Below are positions 26,645 to 35,702 of a stretch of 43,674 nt of DNA, piece by piece (position 1 is the first letter of the stretch; every line of letters begins with the position of its first letter). The translations under genes were made by a program, and so were the position numbers. The DNA is from Candidatus Choladousia intestinavium (lineage in GTDB: Bacteria > Bacillota > Clostridia > Lachnospirales > Lachnospiraceae), in NCBI GenBank assembly GCA_018712785.1, contig DVGK01000111.1, positions 1 through 43,674 on the forward strand, in the 5' to 3' direction. The notes beneath the pieces were generated by a model. The model saw only the letters and a program-made list of their open reading frames with translations, did no database searches and had not been told where the DNA came from.

Positions 26645-29600
26645 ATGCAAAAGCCTTTTTTTCAGGTTTTCCCGACGATTCAGCTAAAGGATGAGACAAG
26701 GGAGAGGATGGAATACGCTTCCGTAAGCCGGGTGACTGTGAACCGCCAGAAGACCCAGCTGCATATTTATCTTGAAAGCGGCAGGCTGATACATAAAAAA
26801 TATATCTTTGAAACAGAGCAGGCCATTCATGACCAGCTCTTTTCTGATGTTCTGATGAATATCAGGATTAATGAAAAATTCCGGCTGTCCAGACAGTATA
26901 CAGCCAGAAATCTCATGGAAGTTTATGAGGAGAGCATTTTGCAGGAGCTAAGGGCCTACAATGTATTCCTGCACAATCTTCTGTCGGAAGCTAAAAAAGA
27001 ATTTTTAGATGATGACACCCTGAAAATCACGTTCCGGGATTCCGTGATTGCGGACGGACATCAGGAGGAGCTTTTAAGAATTCTTGAAAAGATTTTCTGC
27101 GAGCGGTGCGGAATGTCGCTGAAAATTCAGGCTGAAAGGGAACCGGCCGGGAAGGCGTCGCTCCGGGAGCTTCATGACAGGGAGCTGGAGCAGGAGGTGG
27201 CTGCCATTACAGAAAAGTACCGTTCTGTAAAGCATGAGGAGCAGCAGAGACAAGAGGAAGGGCAGGAAGCGGAAAAGAAAGAGGCGTTCCCTACGGGGGG
27301 CGGACAGAAAAAGGAAAAGAAAGAGACCGGCCAGGGAGAAAATGCCGGTTCCGGAACCAAAAAGCCTGCTTCATCCAGAGAATGGTACAGCTCTGCCAGA
27401 CGTTCGGATAATCCGGATGTGGTATACGGCCGGGATTTTGAAGGAGAACCGGCATGGATTGAACAGATCACAGGCGAGATCGGCGAGGTGATCCTGCGGG
27501 GCCAGATACTGGAGCTGGAGGCCAGGGAGCTGCGCAATGAGAAAACCATTTTGATATTCAGCATTACGGATTTTACAGATACTATCGGGGTAAAACTGTT
27601 TTTGAAAAATGAACAGGCCCAGGAGGTGTTGGGACAGATTAAGAAAGGCGGTTTCTACAAGCTCAGAGGCGTGACCACCATAGACAGGTTTGACAGCCAG
27701 CTTACCATCGGAAATGTTTTTGGCATTAAGAAAATACCGGATTTCCGGGAAAAGCGTATGGATACCAGCCCGGAGAAACGGGTGGAGCTTCACTGCCACA
27801 CGAAGATGAGCGACATGGACGGCGTTTCAGATGTAAAGGATATTATAGAACGGGCTATGAGCTGGGGGCACTCTGCCATAGCCATTACGGACCATGGAGC
27901 CGTACAGGCTTTTCCGGATGCCAATCATGCTGTGCCGAAGGACAGCAGCTTTAAAGTGATCTATGGAATGGAAGCATACCTGGTGGATGATTTAAAAGAG
28001 ATCGCGGTAAATGAGAAGGGACAGAATCTTGAAGATTCCTATGTGGTCTTTGATCTGGAGACTACCGGCTTTTCGCCGGAGGCCAACCGGATTATAGAGA
28101 TCGGGGCGGTAAAGGTTGAAAAGGGGAAGATTACCGACCGCTTCAGCACCTTTGTAAATCCCCAGGTACCGATTCCTTTTAAAATCGAAGAGCTGACTCA
28201 TATTAATGACAATATGGTGCTGGACGCGCCTGTGATTGAAAAGATTCTGCCGGAGTTTATGGAGTTTTGCCAGGGCTGTGCCATGGTGGCACACAACGCT
28301 GCCTTTGACATGAGTTTTATCGAAGAAAACTGCCGCCGTCTGAATCTTCCCTGTGATAAGACGGTGGTAGATACGGTAGCCATGGCCCGGGTGCTTATGC
28401 CGAAGCTGAACCGGTTTAAGCTGGACACAGTGGCGAAAGCCCTGGGGGTTTCCCTGGAAAACCACCACCGGGCAGTGGATGACGCCGCCTGCACCGCAGA
28501 AATCTTTATTCGTTTTCTGGATATGCTTCGCGGAAAAGAAATTGACACGCTTGCGAAGCTGAATGAGCTGGGAAAATCCTCACCGGATCAGATTAAGAAG
28601 CTGCCAACGTACCATGCGATTATTCTGGCTAAAAATGACATCGGGAGAGTGAATCTGTACAGGCTTGTGTCCTGGTCCCATCTTCAGTACTACAGCCGCC
28701 GCCCAAGGGTGCCCAAAAGTGTTCTTCAGAAATACAGAGAGGGACTGATTCTGGGATCTGCCTGTGAGGCAGGAGAACTGTACCGGGCTCTTCTTAGGGG
28801 AAGCTCTGAGCAGGAAATCATCCGGCTGGTGAATTTTTACGACTACCTGGAAATTCAGCCCTTAGGGAACAATATGTTTATGACCAGGGAAGATTATGAG
28901 GACCGGAAAACTGTAGAAGAATTAAAAGAGATCAACCGGAAAATCGTAGAGCTGGGAGAACGTTTCTCAAAGCCTGTGGTAGCCACCTGTGATGTTCACT
29001 TCCTGGATCCCAAGGACGAAGTCTACAGGAGAATCATCATGGCAAGCAAGGGATTTAAGGACGCGGACGAGCAGGCGCCCCTGTATCTGAGGACAACGGA
29101 GGAAATGCTGCGGGAATTTTCCTATCTGGGAGAGGCCAAGGCCAGAGAAGTGGTTATTACAAACACGAATAAAATTGCTGACAAGTGCGAGAAGATCTCT
29201 CCGGTCCGGCCGGATAAGTGTCCTCCGGTCATTAAGGATTCCGATAAGATTTTAAGAACTCTCTGTTATGAGAAAGCTCATGAAATATATGGAGAGAACC
29301 TTCCGGAGGTGGTGGAGGAGAGACTGGAAAGAGAGCTGAATTCCATTATATCCAATGGTTTTGCAGTGATGTATATCATTGCCCAGAAGCTGGTATGGAA
29401 ATCCAATGCTGACGGATATCTTGTAGGATCCCGGGGATCTGTAGGCTCCTCCTTTGTGGCCACCATGGCCGGCATCACAGAAGTAAATCCTCTGCGTCCT
29501 CACTACTACTGTCCAAACTGCCATTACAGTGATTTTGACTCTGAGGAAGTCCTTTCCTACGCGGGAAAGGCGGGCTGCGATATGCCGGATAAGGACTGCC

Positions 29601-31117
29601 CTGTATGCGGAACGAAGCTGAAGAAGGACGGATTCGATATTCCCTTTGAGACCTTCCTGGGCTTCAAGGGAAACAAGGAGCCGGATATTGACTTGAATTT
29701 TTCAGGAGATTACCAGAGTAAGGCGCATAAATACACAGAGGTGATTTTCGGCGCGGGGCAGACCTTCCGGGCGGGAACCATAGGTACGCTGGCTGATAAG
29801 ACGGCCTATGGGTATGTCAAGCATTATTATGAGGACAGGGAGATCCGCAAACGCCCCTGTGAGATCAACCGGATCGTTCAGGGATGCGTGGGGGTCAGAA
29901 GAACCACAGGGCAGCATCCGGGAGGAATTATCGTGCTTCCCCTGGGAGAAGAGATCTACTCCTTCACGCCGGTTCAGCATCCGGCCAATGATACCACCAC
30001 GGATATTATTACCACCCATTTTGACTATCATTCCATTGACCACAACCTGCTGAAGCTGGACATTCTGGGACACGATGATCCTACCATGATTCGTATGCTG
30101 GAAGACCTGACGGGAATCGACGCCAAGAAGATTCCTCTGGACGATCCTTCCGTTATGTCCCTGTTTTCCAGTACAGAGGCTCTGGGAATCACACCGGAGG
30201 ATATCGGAGGCTGTCCTTTGGGGGCTCTTGGAATCCCGGAGTTCGGGACGGATTTCGTAATTCAGATGCTGATTGACACAAAACCAAAAAGCTTTTCAGA
30301 TCTGGTGCGTATTTCCGGTCTTTCACACGGGACGGATGTGTGGCTTGGAAATGCCCAGACTCTGATTGAGGAAGGAAAGGCCACGATTTCCACTGCCATC
30401 TGTACCCGTGACGATATTATGATCTACCTGATCAATAAGGGATTGGAGAGCGAGCTTTCCTTTACCATCATGGAGAGCGTCCGCAAGGGGAAGGGACTGA
30501 AGCCGGAATGGGAGGAGGAAATGAAAGCCCACGGGGTTCCGGACTGGTATATCTGGTCCTGCAAAAAGATCAAGTATATGTTCCCCAAGGCTCACGCGGC
30601 TGCCTACGTTATGATGGCTTACCGCATTGCCTACTGTAAGATTTTCTATCCGCTGGCTTACTACGCCGCTTATTTCAGCATAAGGGCCTCCGGATTCGAT
30701 TATGAGCTGATGTGTCTCGGTAAGGAAAAACTTCTGTATCATATGCGGGATTATGAGAAACGGATGGATACCTTGAGCAAAAAAGAGCAGGATACGTATA
30801 AGGATATGAAGATCGTAAGAGAGATGTATGCCAGAGGCTTTGAGTTTACTCCCATTGATATTTATAAGGCTCAGGCCAACCGGTTCCAGATCGTAGACGG
30901 CAAGCTGATGCCGTCCTTAAGCTCCATTGGAGGACTGGGTGATAAGGCGGCTCTGGCTGTGGTGGACGCGGTCAAGGACGGCCCCTTCCTGTCCAGGGAG
31001 GATTTCCGGAACAGAACCAAGGTCAGCAAGACCATCACAGACCTGCTTTCGGATCTGAAAATTCTGGCAGATCTTCCGGAGACGAATCAGCTGTCTCTGT
31101 TCGATTTTGCTGTGTAG
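26645..31117 (+). CDS. polC: DNA polymerase III alpha subunit, Gram-positive type PolC
   Basis: Replicative polymerase of 1490 aa. An N-terminal domain of about 170 residues is followed by a charged linker (around 190-245) and an OB domain. The PHP domain begins with ELHCHTKMSDMDG at 381. The inserted proofreading exonuclease shows VVFDLETTG at 467-475 with its DEDDh residues, then LAKNDIGRVNLYRLV where PHP resumes. A zinc-binding block (CPNC and CPVCG) precedes the palm motif PDIDLNFSG, with Asp1014 and Asp1016 as catalytic candidates. The C-terminus ends NQLSLFDFAV, a beta-clamp-binding type end (QLSLF). Starts GAGAGGATTGG-ATG at 26645. All parts are intact. PolC is a hallmark of low-GC Gram-positives. 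Confidence 0.97.
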   Translation: MQKPFFQVFPTIQLKDETRERMEYASVSRVTVNRQKTQLHIYLESGRLIHKKYIFETEQAIHDQLFSDVLMNIRINEKFRLSRQYTARNLMEVYEESILQELRAYNVFLHNLLSEAKKEFLDDDTLKITFRDSVIADGHQEELLRILEKIFCERCGMSLKIQAEREPAGKASLRELHDRELEQEVAAITEKYRSVKHEEQQRQEEGQEAEKKEAFPTGGGQKKEKKETGQGENAGSGTKKPASSREWYSSARRSDNPDVVYGRDFEGEPAWIEQITGEIGEVILRGQILELEARELRNEKTILIFSITDFTDTIGVKLFLKNEQAQEVLGQIKKGGFYKLRGVTTIDRFDSQLTIGNVFGIKKIPDFREKRMDTSPEKRVELHCHTKMSDMDGVSDVKDIIERAMSWGHSAIAITDHGAVQAFPDANHAVPKDSSFKVIYGMEAYLVDDLKEIAVNEKGQNLEDSYVVFDLETTGFSPEANRIIEIGAVKVEKGKITDRFSTFVNPQVPIPFKIEELTHINDNMVLDAPVIEKILPEFMEFCQGCAMVAHNAAFDMSFIEENCRRLNLPCDKTVVDTVAMARVLMPKLNRFKLDTVAKALGVSLENHHRAVDDAACTAEIFIRFLDMLRGKEIDTLAKLNELGKSSPDQIKKLPTYHAIILAKNDIGRVNLYRLVSWSHLQYYSRRPRVPKSVLQKYREGLILGSACEAGELYRALLRGSSEQEIIRLVNFYDYLEIQPLGNNMFMTREDYEDRKTVEELKEINRKIVELGERFSKPVVATCDVHFLDPKDEVYRRIIMASKGFKDADEQAPLYLRTTEEMLREFSYLGEAKAREVVITNTNKIADKCEKISPVRPDKCPPVIKDSDKILRTLCYEKAHEIYGENLPEVVEERLERELNSIISNGFAVMYIIAQKLVWKSNADGYLVGSRGSVGSSFVATMAGITEVNPLRPHYYCPNCHYSDFDSEEVLSYAGKAGCDMPDKDCPVCGTKLKKDGFDIPFETFLGFKGNKEPDIDLNFSGDYQSKAHKYTEVIFGAGQTFRAGTIGTLADKTAYGYVKHYYEDREIRKRPCEINRIVQGCVGVRRTTGQHPGGIIVLPLGEEIYSFTPVQHPANDTTTDIITTHFDYHSIDHNLLKLDILGHDDPTMIRMLEDLTGIDAKKIPLDDPSVMSLFSSTEALGITPEDIGGCPLGALGIPEFGTDFVIQMLIDTKPKSFSDLVRISGLSHGTDVWLGNAQTLIEEGKATISTAICTRDDIMIYLINKGLESELSFTIMESVRKGKGLKPEWEEEMKAHGVPDWYIWSCKKIKYMFPKAHAAAYVMMAYRIAYCKIFYPLAYYAAYFSIRASGFDYELMCLGKEKLLYHMRDYEKRMDTLSKKEQDTYKDMKIVREMYARGFEFTPIDIYKAQANRFQIVDGKLMPSLSSIGGLGDKAALAVVDAVKDGPFLSREDFRNRTKVSKTITDLLSDLKILADLPETNQLSLFDFAV

Positions 31118-31125
31118 GAGGATAT

Positions 31126-31632
31126 ATGTTGGAAAAATTTTATCCGGACGAGTATCTGGATTCAGCCTATGACATAAATTATGAGGAATTTTACAAGAAA
31201 GGGTACCGGGGAGTCATCTTTGACATTGACAATACCCTGGTACCTCATGGAGCCCCGGCGGACGAGAGAGCGAAGGATCTCTTCGCCCGCCTGAAGGCCA
31301 TAGGATATTCCTGCTGCCTGCTCTCAAACAACCAGCGCCCGAGAGTGGAGATGTTTAACCGGGAGATTCAGGTGAATTTTATTGAAAACGCCCACAAGCC
31401 TTCCAGAAAAAATTATAGGAAGGCCATGGAGCTGATGAAAACCCGGGAAAAGAACACCCTCTTTGTGGGAGACCAGCTTTTTACAGATGTCTATGGGGCG
31501 AAAAGAACCGGAATCTATTCCATTCTGGTTAAGCCCATTCATCCCAAGGAGGAAATACAGATTGTGCTGAAGCGGTACCTTGAGCGAATTGTCCTGCACT
31601 TTTACCGGAAGTCTCATTCCAAAGGAAAGTAA
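31126..31632 (+). CDS. yqeG: YqeG-family HAD-IIIA phosphatase
   Basis: Small haloacid-dehalogenase-like phosphatase of 168 aa. Motif I is IFDIDNTLV with Asp33 and Asp35, motif II is LLSNNQRPRV, and the C-terminal motif is FVGDQLFTDVYGAKRTG with the metal-binding aspartates. These are the TIGR01668/YqeG features; members act on small phosphates, with phosphatidylglycerophosphate phosphatase activity proposed for some relatives. AGGAGG precedes ATG 31126, 8 bases after polC. It is the last gene of the eight-gene run and ends facing pyrC. Confidence 0.93.
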   Translation: MLEKFYPDEYLDSAYDINYEEFYKKGYRGVIFDIDNTLVPHGAPADERAKDLFARLKAIGYSCCLLSNNQRPRVEMFNREIQVNFIENAHKPSRKNYRKAMELMKTREKNTLFVGDQLFTDVYGAKRTGIYSILVKPIHPKEEIQIVLKRYLERIVLHFYRKSHSKGK

Positions 31633-31648
31633 ATCCTGTCAGACGTTG

Positions 31649-31705
31649 CCCCGCTGCCAAAGCGGGGACACGCTCCACACCAAATGGACGTGCCGGTGCG
31701 TCCCC
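31649..31705. repeat. Tandem hairpins between convergent yqeG and pyrC
   Basis: CCCCGCT (31649-31655) pairs with AGCGGGG (31661-31667). A second hairpin pairs CACG and TCCA with TGGA and CGTG across 31669-31692. A longer alternative joins GGGGAC (31664-31669) with GTCCCC (31700-31705). No T tract follows on either strand, so it is not a standard terminator, but its location between converging stops suits a bidirectional transcript end or a small repeat element. Confidence 0.55.
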
Positions 31706-31710
31706 TTGGC

Positions 31711-32946
31711 TTACCGCCCGCGGGAGTAAATGACTTCTCCACGGCAGATGGTGGCATGTACCTTCCCGTACAGAGGGCAGCCGGTAAAGGGTGAGTTGCT
31801 GGATTTGGAAGAATACCCCTCCGGTACCCAAAGCTCATCCGGATCAAAGAGAACCACATCGGCCGGGGCGCCCGGGGCAATGGTTCCAAAGGGCATTTTG
31901 TATAGCCTTGCCGGATTGGCAGACATCTTTTCCATCAGGGACAGAAGCGTCAGATGGCCGGGCCGCACCAGATTCGTAATGCCGAGAGCCAGAGAAGTCT
32001 CCAGGCCGATGATGCCGCTGGGAGCTTCAAAGAAAGGCCTGGCCTTCTCTTCGCTGCTGTGGGGAGCGTGGTCGGTGGCGATAGCGTCGATGGTGCCGTC
32101 CTTCAGCCCTTCTATGATTGCCAGGCGATCCTTCTCTGTGCGCAGGGGGGGATTCATTTTTGCCAGAGTGCCGTGTTCCTTCAGAGCGTCCTCGGTCAGG
32201 GAAAAATGATGGGGCGTGGCCTCGGCGAATACCTTCGCGCCTAGAGCTTTTGCCGTACGCACAAGAGCTACTGAGGTCCTGGAGCTGATGTGCTGGATGC
32301 TGATTCTGGCCCCGGTGTGAAGCGCCAGCATACAGTCTCTGGCCACCAGAAGATCTTCGGCAATGGCCGGCGCCGTCTGATTGGTGCCGCTTTTTTCGAT
32401 AAAATTCGGATCCTCTTCGTGAAAGGAGAGGGGCAGATCCAGTTTTTTGGCCCGGAGCATGGCCTGGACTGCCAGCTTTTCATCCATGAGAGGGATTCCG
32501 TCGTCGCTGAAGCCACAGGCACCTGCCGTTCCAAGAGCCAGGAAGTCTGTCAGCTCCTTCCCCAGCAGCCCTTTCGTCACAGCCGCCACAGAATAAATTC
32601 TGATTTTTTCCCGGGATGCCCTTTTATAAAAATCCTTCAGAAGCCCAGGGGTATCCATAACGGGTTTCGTATTCGCCATGCATACCACAGCGGTAAAACC
32701 TCCTGCGGCCGCAGAAAGGGAACCGGTATGCAGATCTTCCTTGTAGGTTAGTCCCGGATCACGGAAATGAACATGCACATCCACGAATCCGGGAGCGGCG
32801 CAGAGACCGCTGGCATCTATGACCGTTTCTCCAGGTTCGGGAGAGAGCTGGCCGGATTCGGCAATCTGTTCATTTCTGATGCGGATATCGCCGATCCATT
32901 CTTGGAGTGTGCCTGGAGAGAGAATTCTTCCGTTTTTGATCAGCAT
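31711..32946 (-). CDS. pyrC: Dihydroorotase
   Basis: Amidohydrolase of pyrimidine synthesis closing carbamoyl-aspartate to dihydroorotate, 411 aa. The metal-binding HVHFRDPG has His58 and His60, followed by the LHTGSLSAAAGGFT block. The later SFHEEDP, ISIQHISS and ATDHAPHS motifs supply the other metal ligands and catalytic aspartate. This is the type I (class I) dihydroorotase size and motif set, as in Bacillus. GAGG lies ahead of the start on the minus strand. It has its own strong promoter (32976-33004) and no other pyr genes nearby. Confidence 0.95.
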   Translation of the reverse strand: MLIKNGRILSPGTLQEWIGDIRIRNEQIAESGQLSPEPGETVIDASGLCAAPGFVDVHVHFRDPGLTYKEDLHTGSLSAAAGGFTAVVCMANTKPVMDTPGLLKDFYKRASREKIRIYSVAAVTKGLLGKELTDFLALGTAGACGFSDDGIPLMDEKLAVQAMLRAKKLDLPLSFHEEDPNFIEKSGTNQTAPAIAEDLLVARDCMLALHTGARISIQHISSRTSVALVRTAKALGAKVFAEATPHHFSLTEDALKEHGTLAKMNPPLRTEKDRLAIIEGLKDGTIDAIATDHAPHSSEEKARPFFEAPSGIIGLETSLALGITNLVRPGHLTLLSLMEKMSANPARLYKMPFGTIAPGAPADVVLFDPDELWVPEGYSSKSSNSPFTGCPLYGKVHATICRGEVIYSRGR

Positions 32947-32975
32947 GAAAGTACCTCATTTCTTTTTTTGTCTTC

Positions 32976-33004
32976 AGTTTACAGAGAGTCGGTGTTTCTG
33001 TCAA
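32976..33004 (-). promoter_or_regulatory. Promoter of pyrC
   Basis: On the minus strand a perfect TTGACA (33004-32999) and TAAACT (32981-32976) are exactly 17 bases apart. The leader to the start codon is short (about 25 bases), leaving no room for a PyrR attenuator. Confidence 0.8.
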
Positions 33005-33022
33005 GAAAGGGGAAGAAAACAG

Positions 33023-33051
33023 TTGAAAAATTCCGATGTATAGGATAGAAT
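33023..33051 (+). promoter_or_regulatory. Promoter of efp
   Basis: TTGAAA at 33023-33028 and TAGAAT at 33046-33051 are 17 bases apart. It is divergent from the pyrC promoter and leaves a leader of about 55 bases before ATG 33113. Confidence 0.75.
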
Positions 33052-33112
33052 AGTATAGATCATGTGATTCGAGAAAAAATGGTTTGGATAATAATAAGGA
33101 GGCAGAAATAAT

Positions 33113-33670
33113 ATGATTTCAGCAGGCGATTTTAGAAACGGTATTACTCTGGAGATGGATGGAAATATCTATCAGATTGTGGAATTCCAGCACGTAAAGC
33201 CGGGTAAGGGCGCTGCGTTCGTGAGAACCAAACTGAAAAATATCATCAATGGAGGCGTAGTTGAGAAGACCTTCCGTCCCACAGAGAAATTCCCCCAGGC
33301 GAGAATTGACCGTGTGGATATGCAGTATCTCTACAACGATGGGGATCTGTTCTATTTTATGAATACAGAGACTTATGATCAGATCGGATTAAATAAAGAT
33401 GCCATTGGAGACGCTCTTAAGTTTGTGAAAGAGAATGAAATGGTAAAGATCTGTTCTCACAACGGAAACGTGTTTGCCGTTGAGCCGCCTCTCTTTGTAG
33501 AGCTGGAAGTAACCGAGACAGAGCCGGGATTCAAGGGCGATACTGCTACAGGTGCAACCAAGCCGGCTACGGTAGAGACCGGCGCGGTAGTGAACGTTCC
33601 CCTTTTCGTTGAGCAGGGAGATGTTCTGAAGATTGATACCAGAACAGGCGAGTATCTTTCCAGAGTTTAA
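33113..33670 (+). CDS. efp: Translation elongation factor P
   Basis: Ribosome factor that relieves stalling at polyproline stretches, 185 aa with three beta domains. The domain I tip [10 protein letters not shown] carries Lys32 at the place that inserts next to the P-site tRNA; the PGKG context is the usual one in Firmicutes. The C-terminal domain has [16 protein letters not shown] and ends [21 protein letters not shown], the standard EF-P close. AAGGAGG precedes ATG 33113. It is transcribed alone, between its promoter and a hairpin terminator. No enzymes for tip modification are visible in this window. Confidence 0.97.
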   Translation: MISAGDFRNGITLEMDGNIYQIVEFQHVKPGKGAAFVRTKLKNIINGGVVEKTFRPTEKFPQARIDRVDMQYLYNDGDLFYFMNTETYDQIGLNKDAIGDALKFVKENEMVKICSHNGNVFAVEPPLFVELEVTETEPGFKGDTATGATKPATVETGAVVNVPLFVEQGDVLKIDTRTGEYLSRV

Positions 33671-33724
33671 TGAATCAGAGAAGTCCCTGTACAGGATGAA
33701 TCAGGGCAGTACAGCAGATTATTG

Positions 33725-33760
33725 GCAGTCCGGACGTTTTGTTCCGGGCTGCTTTGTTAT
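33725..33760 (+). terminator. Intrinsic terminator of efp
   Basis: GCAGTCCGGA (33725-33734) pairs with TCCGGGCTGC (33743-33752), one G-T wobble, eight-base loop, followed by TTTGTT. Typical rho-independent end about 55 bases past the efp stop. Confidence 0.85.
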
Positions 33761-33799
33761 CGTATTCCGCAGAATCCATTTTCTGTGGTCAAAAAATAC

Positions 33800-33828
33800 T
33801 TGCGATATGAGACGATATCTGATATAGT
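33800..33828 (+). promoter_or_regulatory. Promoter of the DUF5688 gene
   Basis: TTGCGA at 33800-33805 and TATAGT at 33823-33828 are 17 bases apart. The leader to the start codon is about 105 bases and contains the palindrome at 33881-33894. Confidence 0.65.
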
Positions 33829-33880
33829 AAGTGCATAATCTTTTGGGTTTTCCCAATATCTTCGCGCATCGCGCTTCTTT

Positions 33881-33894
33881 GTGCAGATCTGCAC
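33881..33894. repeat. 14-bp perfect palindrome in the DUF5688 leader
   Basis: GTGCAGATCTGCAC is a perfect even palindrome with no loop, better suited to a dimeric DNA-binding protein than an RNA hairpin. It lies about 50 bases downstream of the predicted transcription start and 45 bases before the start codon. No protein is identified for it. Confidence 0.55.
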
Positions 33895-33939
33895 GAATTT
33901 CAACCGAAGAATTATGAAACAGAGAAAGGATGAGGCTTA

Positions 33940-34839
33940 TTGAAGTATGAGATCTTTTTGTCTCAGATCAGAGAATGTGTACAGAAGAAGGCAGGAGAGG
34001 AGGTGCAGATCCGCATTGCCCATATTGTGAAGAATAACATGCAGTCTAAGGACGGCATGACGATTCTGCGGCGGGGAGAGACCACATCTCCGGCCATCTA
34101 TCTGGATTCCTATTACGAAGCGTTCTGCCGGGGCGTTTCCCTGGATGAAATTGCCTTGGAGATTCTTGATTCCTGCGAAGAAAACCGCAGAAATCCCTGC
34201 TTTGACATAGAATTTTATAAAGATTACGCAAAGGTAAAGCCAAGGCTTATCTGTAAGCTGGTAAACTATGATAAGAACCGGGAGATGTTAAAGAAGATGC
34301 CCTTCCGGCGTTTCCTCGATCTGGCCGTGATCTATGGCTATCTGCTGGAGGAAGAGGCTTTCCGGGACGCGGTGATTTTTGTGAAAAACCAGCACCGGGA
34401 GATTTGGGGAGTCCAGGAGGAGGAGCTTTACAGGACTGCCATGGAGAATACGCCGAAGCTCATGCCCAGTCAGCTGTTGGATCTGCAGACTCTTTTAGCA
34501 GGTATAGAAGGCCGGGAGAGCCTTGGGATCGATGAGACTTCGGGAGCCCCGCGAATTTACGTTCTCTCCAACTGTCAGAAATACCTAGGCGCTTCCGCTA
34601 TTCTTTACCCGGCGGCGCTGAAGGACATCGCTGAGCAAATCGGAGAAGAATATTTCGTACTGCCCAGCAGCGTTCATGAATGTATGATTCTCCCTGACAG
34701 CCAGGTCCTGTCCCCCTGGACACTGCAGGAAATCGTAAGGGAGATCAATGAGTCCTACGTACAGCCGGAGGATGTGCTGGGAGAGTCCATCTATCAGTAT
34801 GCCGGAGATGGCAGACTGAAGATAGTGCTGCAGGGGTAA
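33940..34839 (+). CDS. DUF5688-family protein of unknown function
   Basis: Cytosolic-looking protein of 299 aa with no signal or membrane segment. It resembles the DUF5688 proteins frequent in Lachnospiraceae, sharing VQIRIAHIVKNNMQSKDGMTILRRG, the SPAIYLDSYYEAFCRGVSLDEIALEI region and a C-terminal part with DIAEQIGEEYFVLPSSVHECMILPD. The start is a TTG at 33940 (MKYEIFL) behind AAAGGATGAGG; no better ATG is in frame. It has its own promoter and long leader, and stands alone before the LytTR/GHKL/ABC island. Function is not known; the HE-containing HECMI segment is not enough to call it a protease. Confidence 0.75.
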   Translation: MKYEIFLSQIRECVQKKAGEEVQIRIAHIVKNNMQSKDGMTILRRGETTSPAIYLDSYYEAFCRGVSLDEIALEILDSCEENRRNPCFDIEFYKDYAKVKPRLICKLVNYDKNREMLKKMPFRRFLDLAVIYGYLLEEEAFRDAVIFVKNQHREIWGVQEEELYRTAMENTPKLMPSQLLDLQTLLAGIEGRESLGIDETSGAPRIYVLSNCQKYLGASAILYPAALKDIAEQIGEEYFVLPSSVHECMILPDSQVLSPWTLQEIVREINESYVQPEDVLGESIYQYAGDGRLKIVLQG

Positions 34840-34881
34840 GGAGATGTGTTCATAAGAAACGGGAAAATCATCTCTCTGTCC

Positions 34882-34910
34882 TTGCGCCCTTTGAGCAAAT
34901 GAAATATAAT
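34882..34910 (+). promoter_or_regulatory. Promoter of the LytTR/GHKL two-component genes
   Basis: TTGCGC at 34882-34887 and a consensus TATAAT at 34905-34910 are 17 bases apart, giving a leader of about 60 bases before the response regulator. Confidence 0.75.
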
Positions 34911-34976
34911 ACTACATAATACGCAAAGAGGTATGAGCGGATAAGCCTACGAACCGGCGCGGAAAGAAACGTGGTG

Positions 34977-35702
34977 ATGAATGTGATAAAGATCGCGATA
35001 TGCGATGATGAAGAAAAAGCTGTCGTCCTGCACGAGAGGATCGTTAAAGCCTGTTTGCAGCCGCAGGGCATCGGCTATGAAATAACGACCTATACCCAAA
35101 GCCGCAATCTGCTTTGCGACATAACGGATGATAGATTTTTTTATGATCTGATTTTGCTGGACATTGAAATGCCGGGGATCAGCGGTATGGAAATACCCCA
35201 GCAGCTTAAAGGCTTCCTTCCGAATGTCCGAATTATCTTTGTGACTTCGCACACAGAATATGCCATTGACGCCTTTGAACTGTCTATCTTCCGCTATGTA
35301 CCGAAAAACAATCTGGAAGGGAGGCTGGCTGCCGCCGTGACCGATGCCGCCAGGCTGATTGAACTGGAGGCTGGTCAGGAGTACACAATCCAGACGGCAA
35401 GCCGCATGGAGAAGATCCCATATAGAGATATTTTCTATATTCAGCGAGACGGAAAAAACGCCAGCATTATGTCCGGCGTTGGGATTGCGAAGGTACGAAA
35501 GAGCTTGCAGCAGGTTTTTGACGAGCTGAATACGCCGGAGTTTATCTTTATTGACCGGGGCTGTATTGTCAATATCATTCAGATTATGAAAGTCAGCGAT
35601 GGGATGGCTGTATTGAAAAATGGCGAGCAGCTGCCTATCAGCCGTTCTCACTTGCAGGAGGTAAAGCAGAAAATCAATCAGTTTTGGGGGGCGCATATAT
35701 GA
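34977..35702 (+). CDS. LytTR-family response regulator (AgrA-like)
   Basis: Transcription regulator of about 241 aa. The receiver domain opens IKIAICDDE with the acidic pocket and has the phosphorylation site in LILLDIEMPG (Asp62 counted from ATG 34977), followed by the VTSHTEYAIDAF segment. The C-terminal LytTR DNA-binding domain shows IPYRDIFYIQRDGKNASI and FIFIDRGCIVNIIQIMKV, ending in LPISRSHLQEVKQKI. Candidate starts are GTG 34971, GTG 34974, ATG 34977 and GTG 34983; the last gives the typical MIKIAICDDE opening with GGTGAT as the ribosome site. Its stop overlaps the sensor-kinase start by four bases. AgrA relatives bind pairs of direct repeats; the best candidate here is at 37051-37070. 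Confidence 0.9.
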   Translation: MNVIKIAICDDEEKAVVLHERIVKACLQPQGIGYEITTYTQSRNLLCDITDDRFFYDLILLDIEMPGISGMEIPQQLKGFLPNVRIIFVTSHTEYAIDAFELSIFRYVPKNNLEGRLAAAVTDAARLIELEAGQEYTIQTASRMEKIPYRDIFYIQRDGKNASIMSGVGIAKVRKSLQQVFDELNTPEFIFIDRGCIVNIIQIMKVSDGMAVLKNGEQLPISRSHLQEVKQKINQFWGAHI

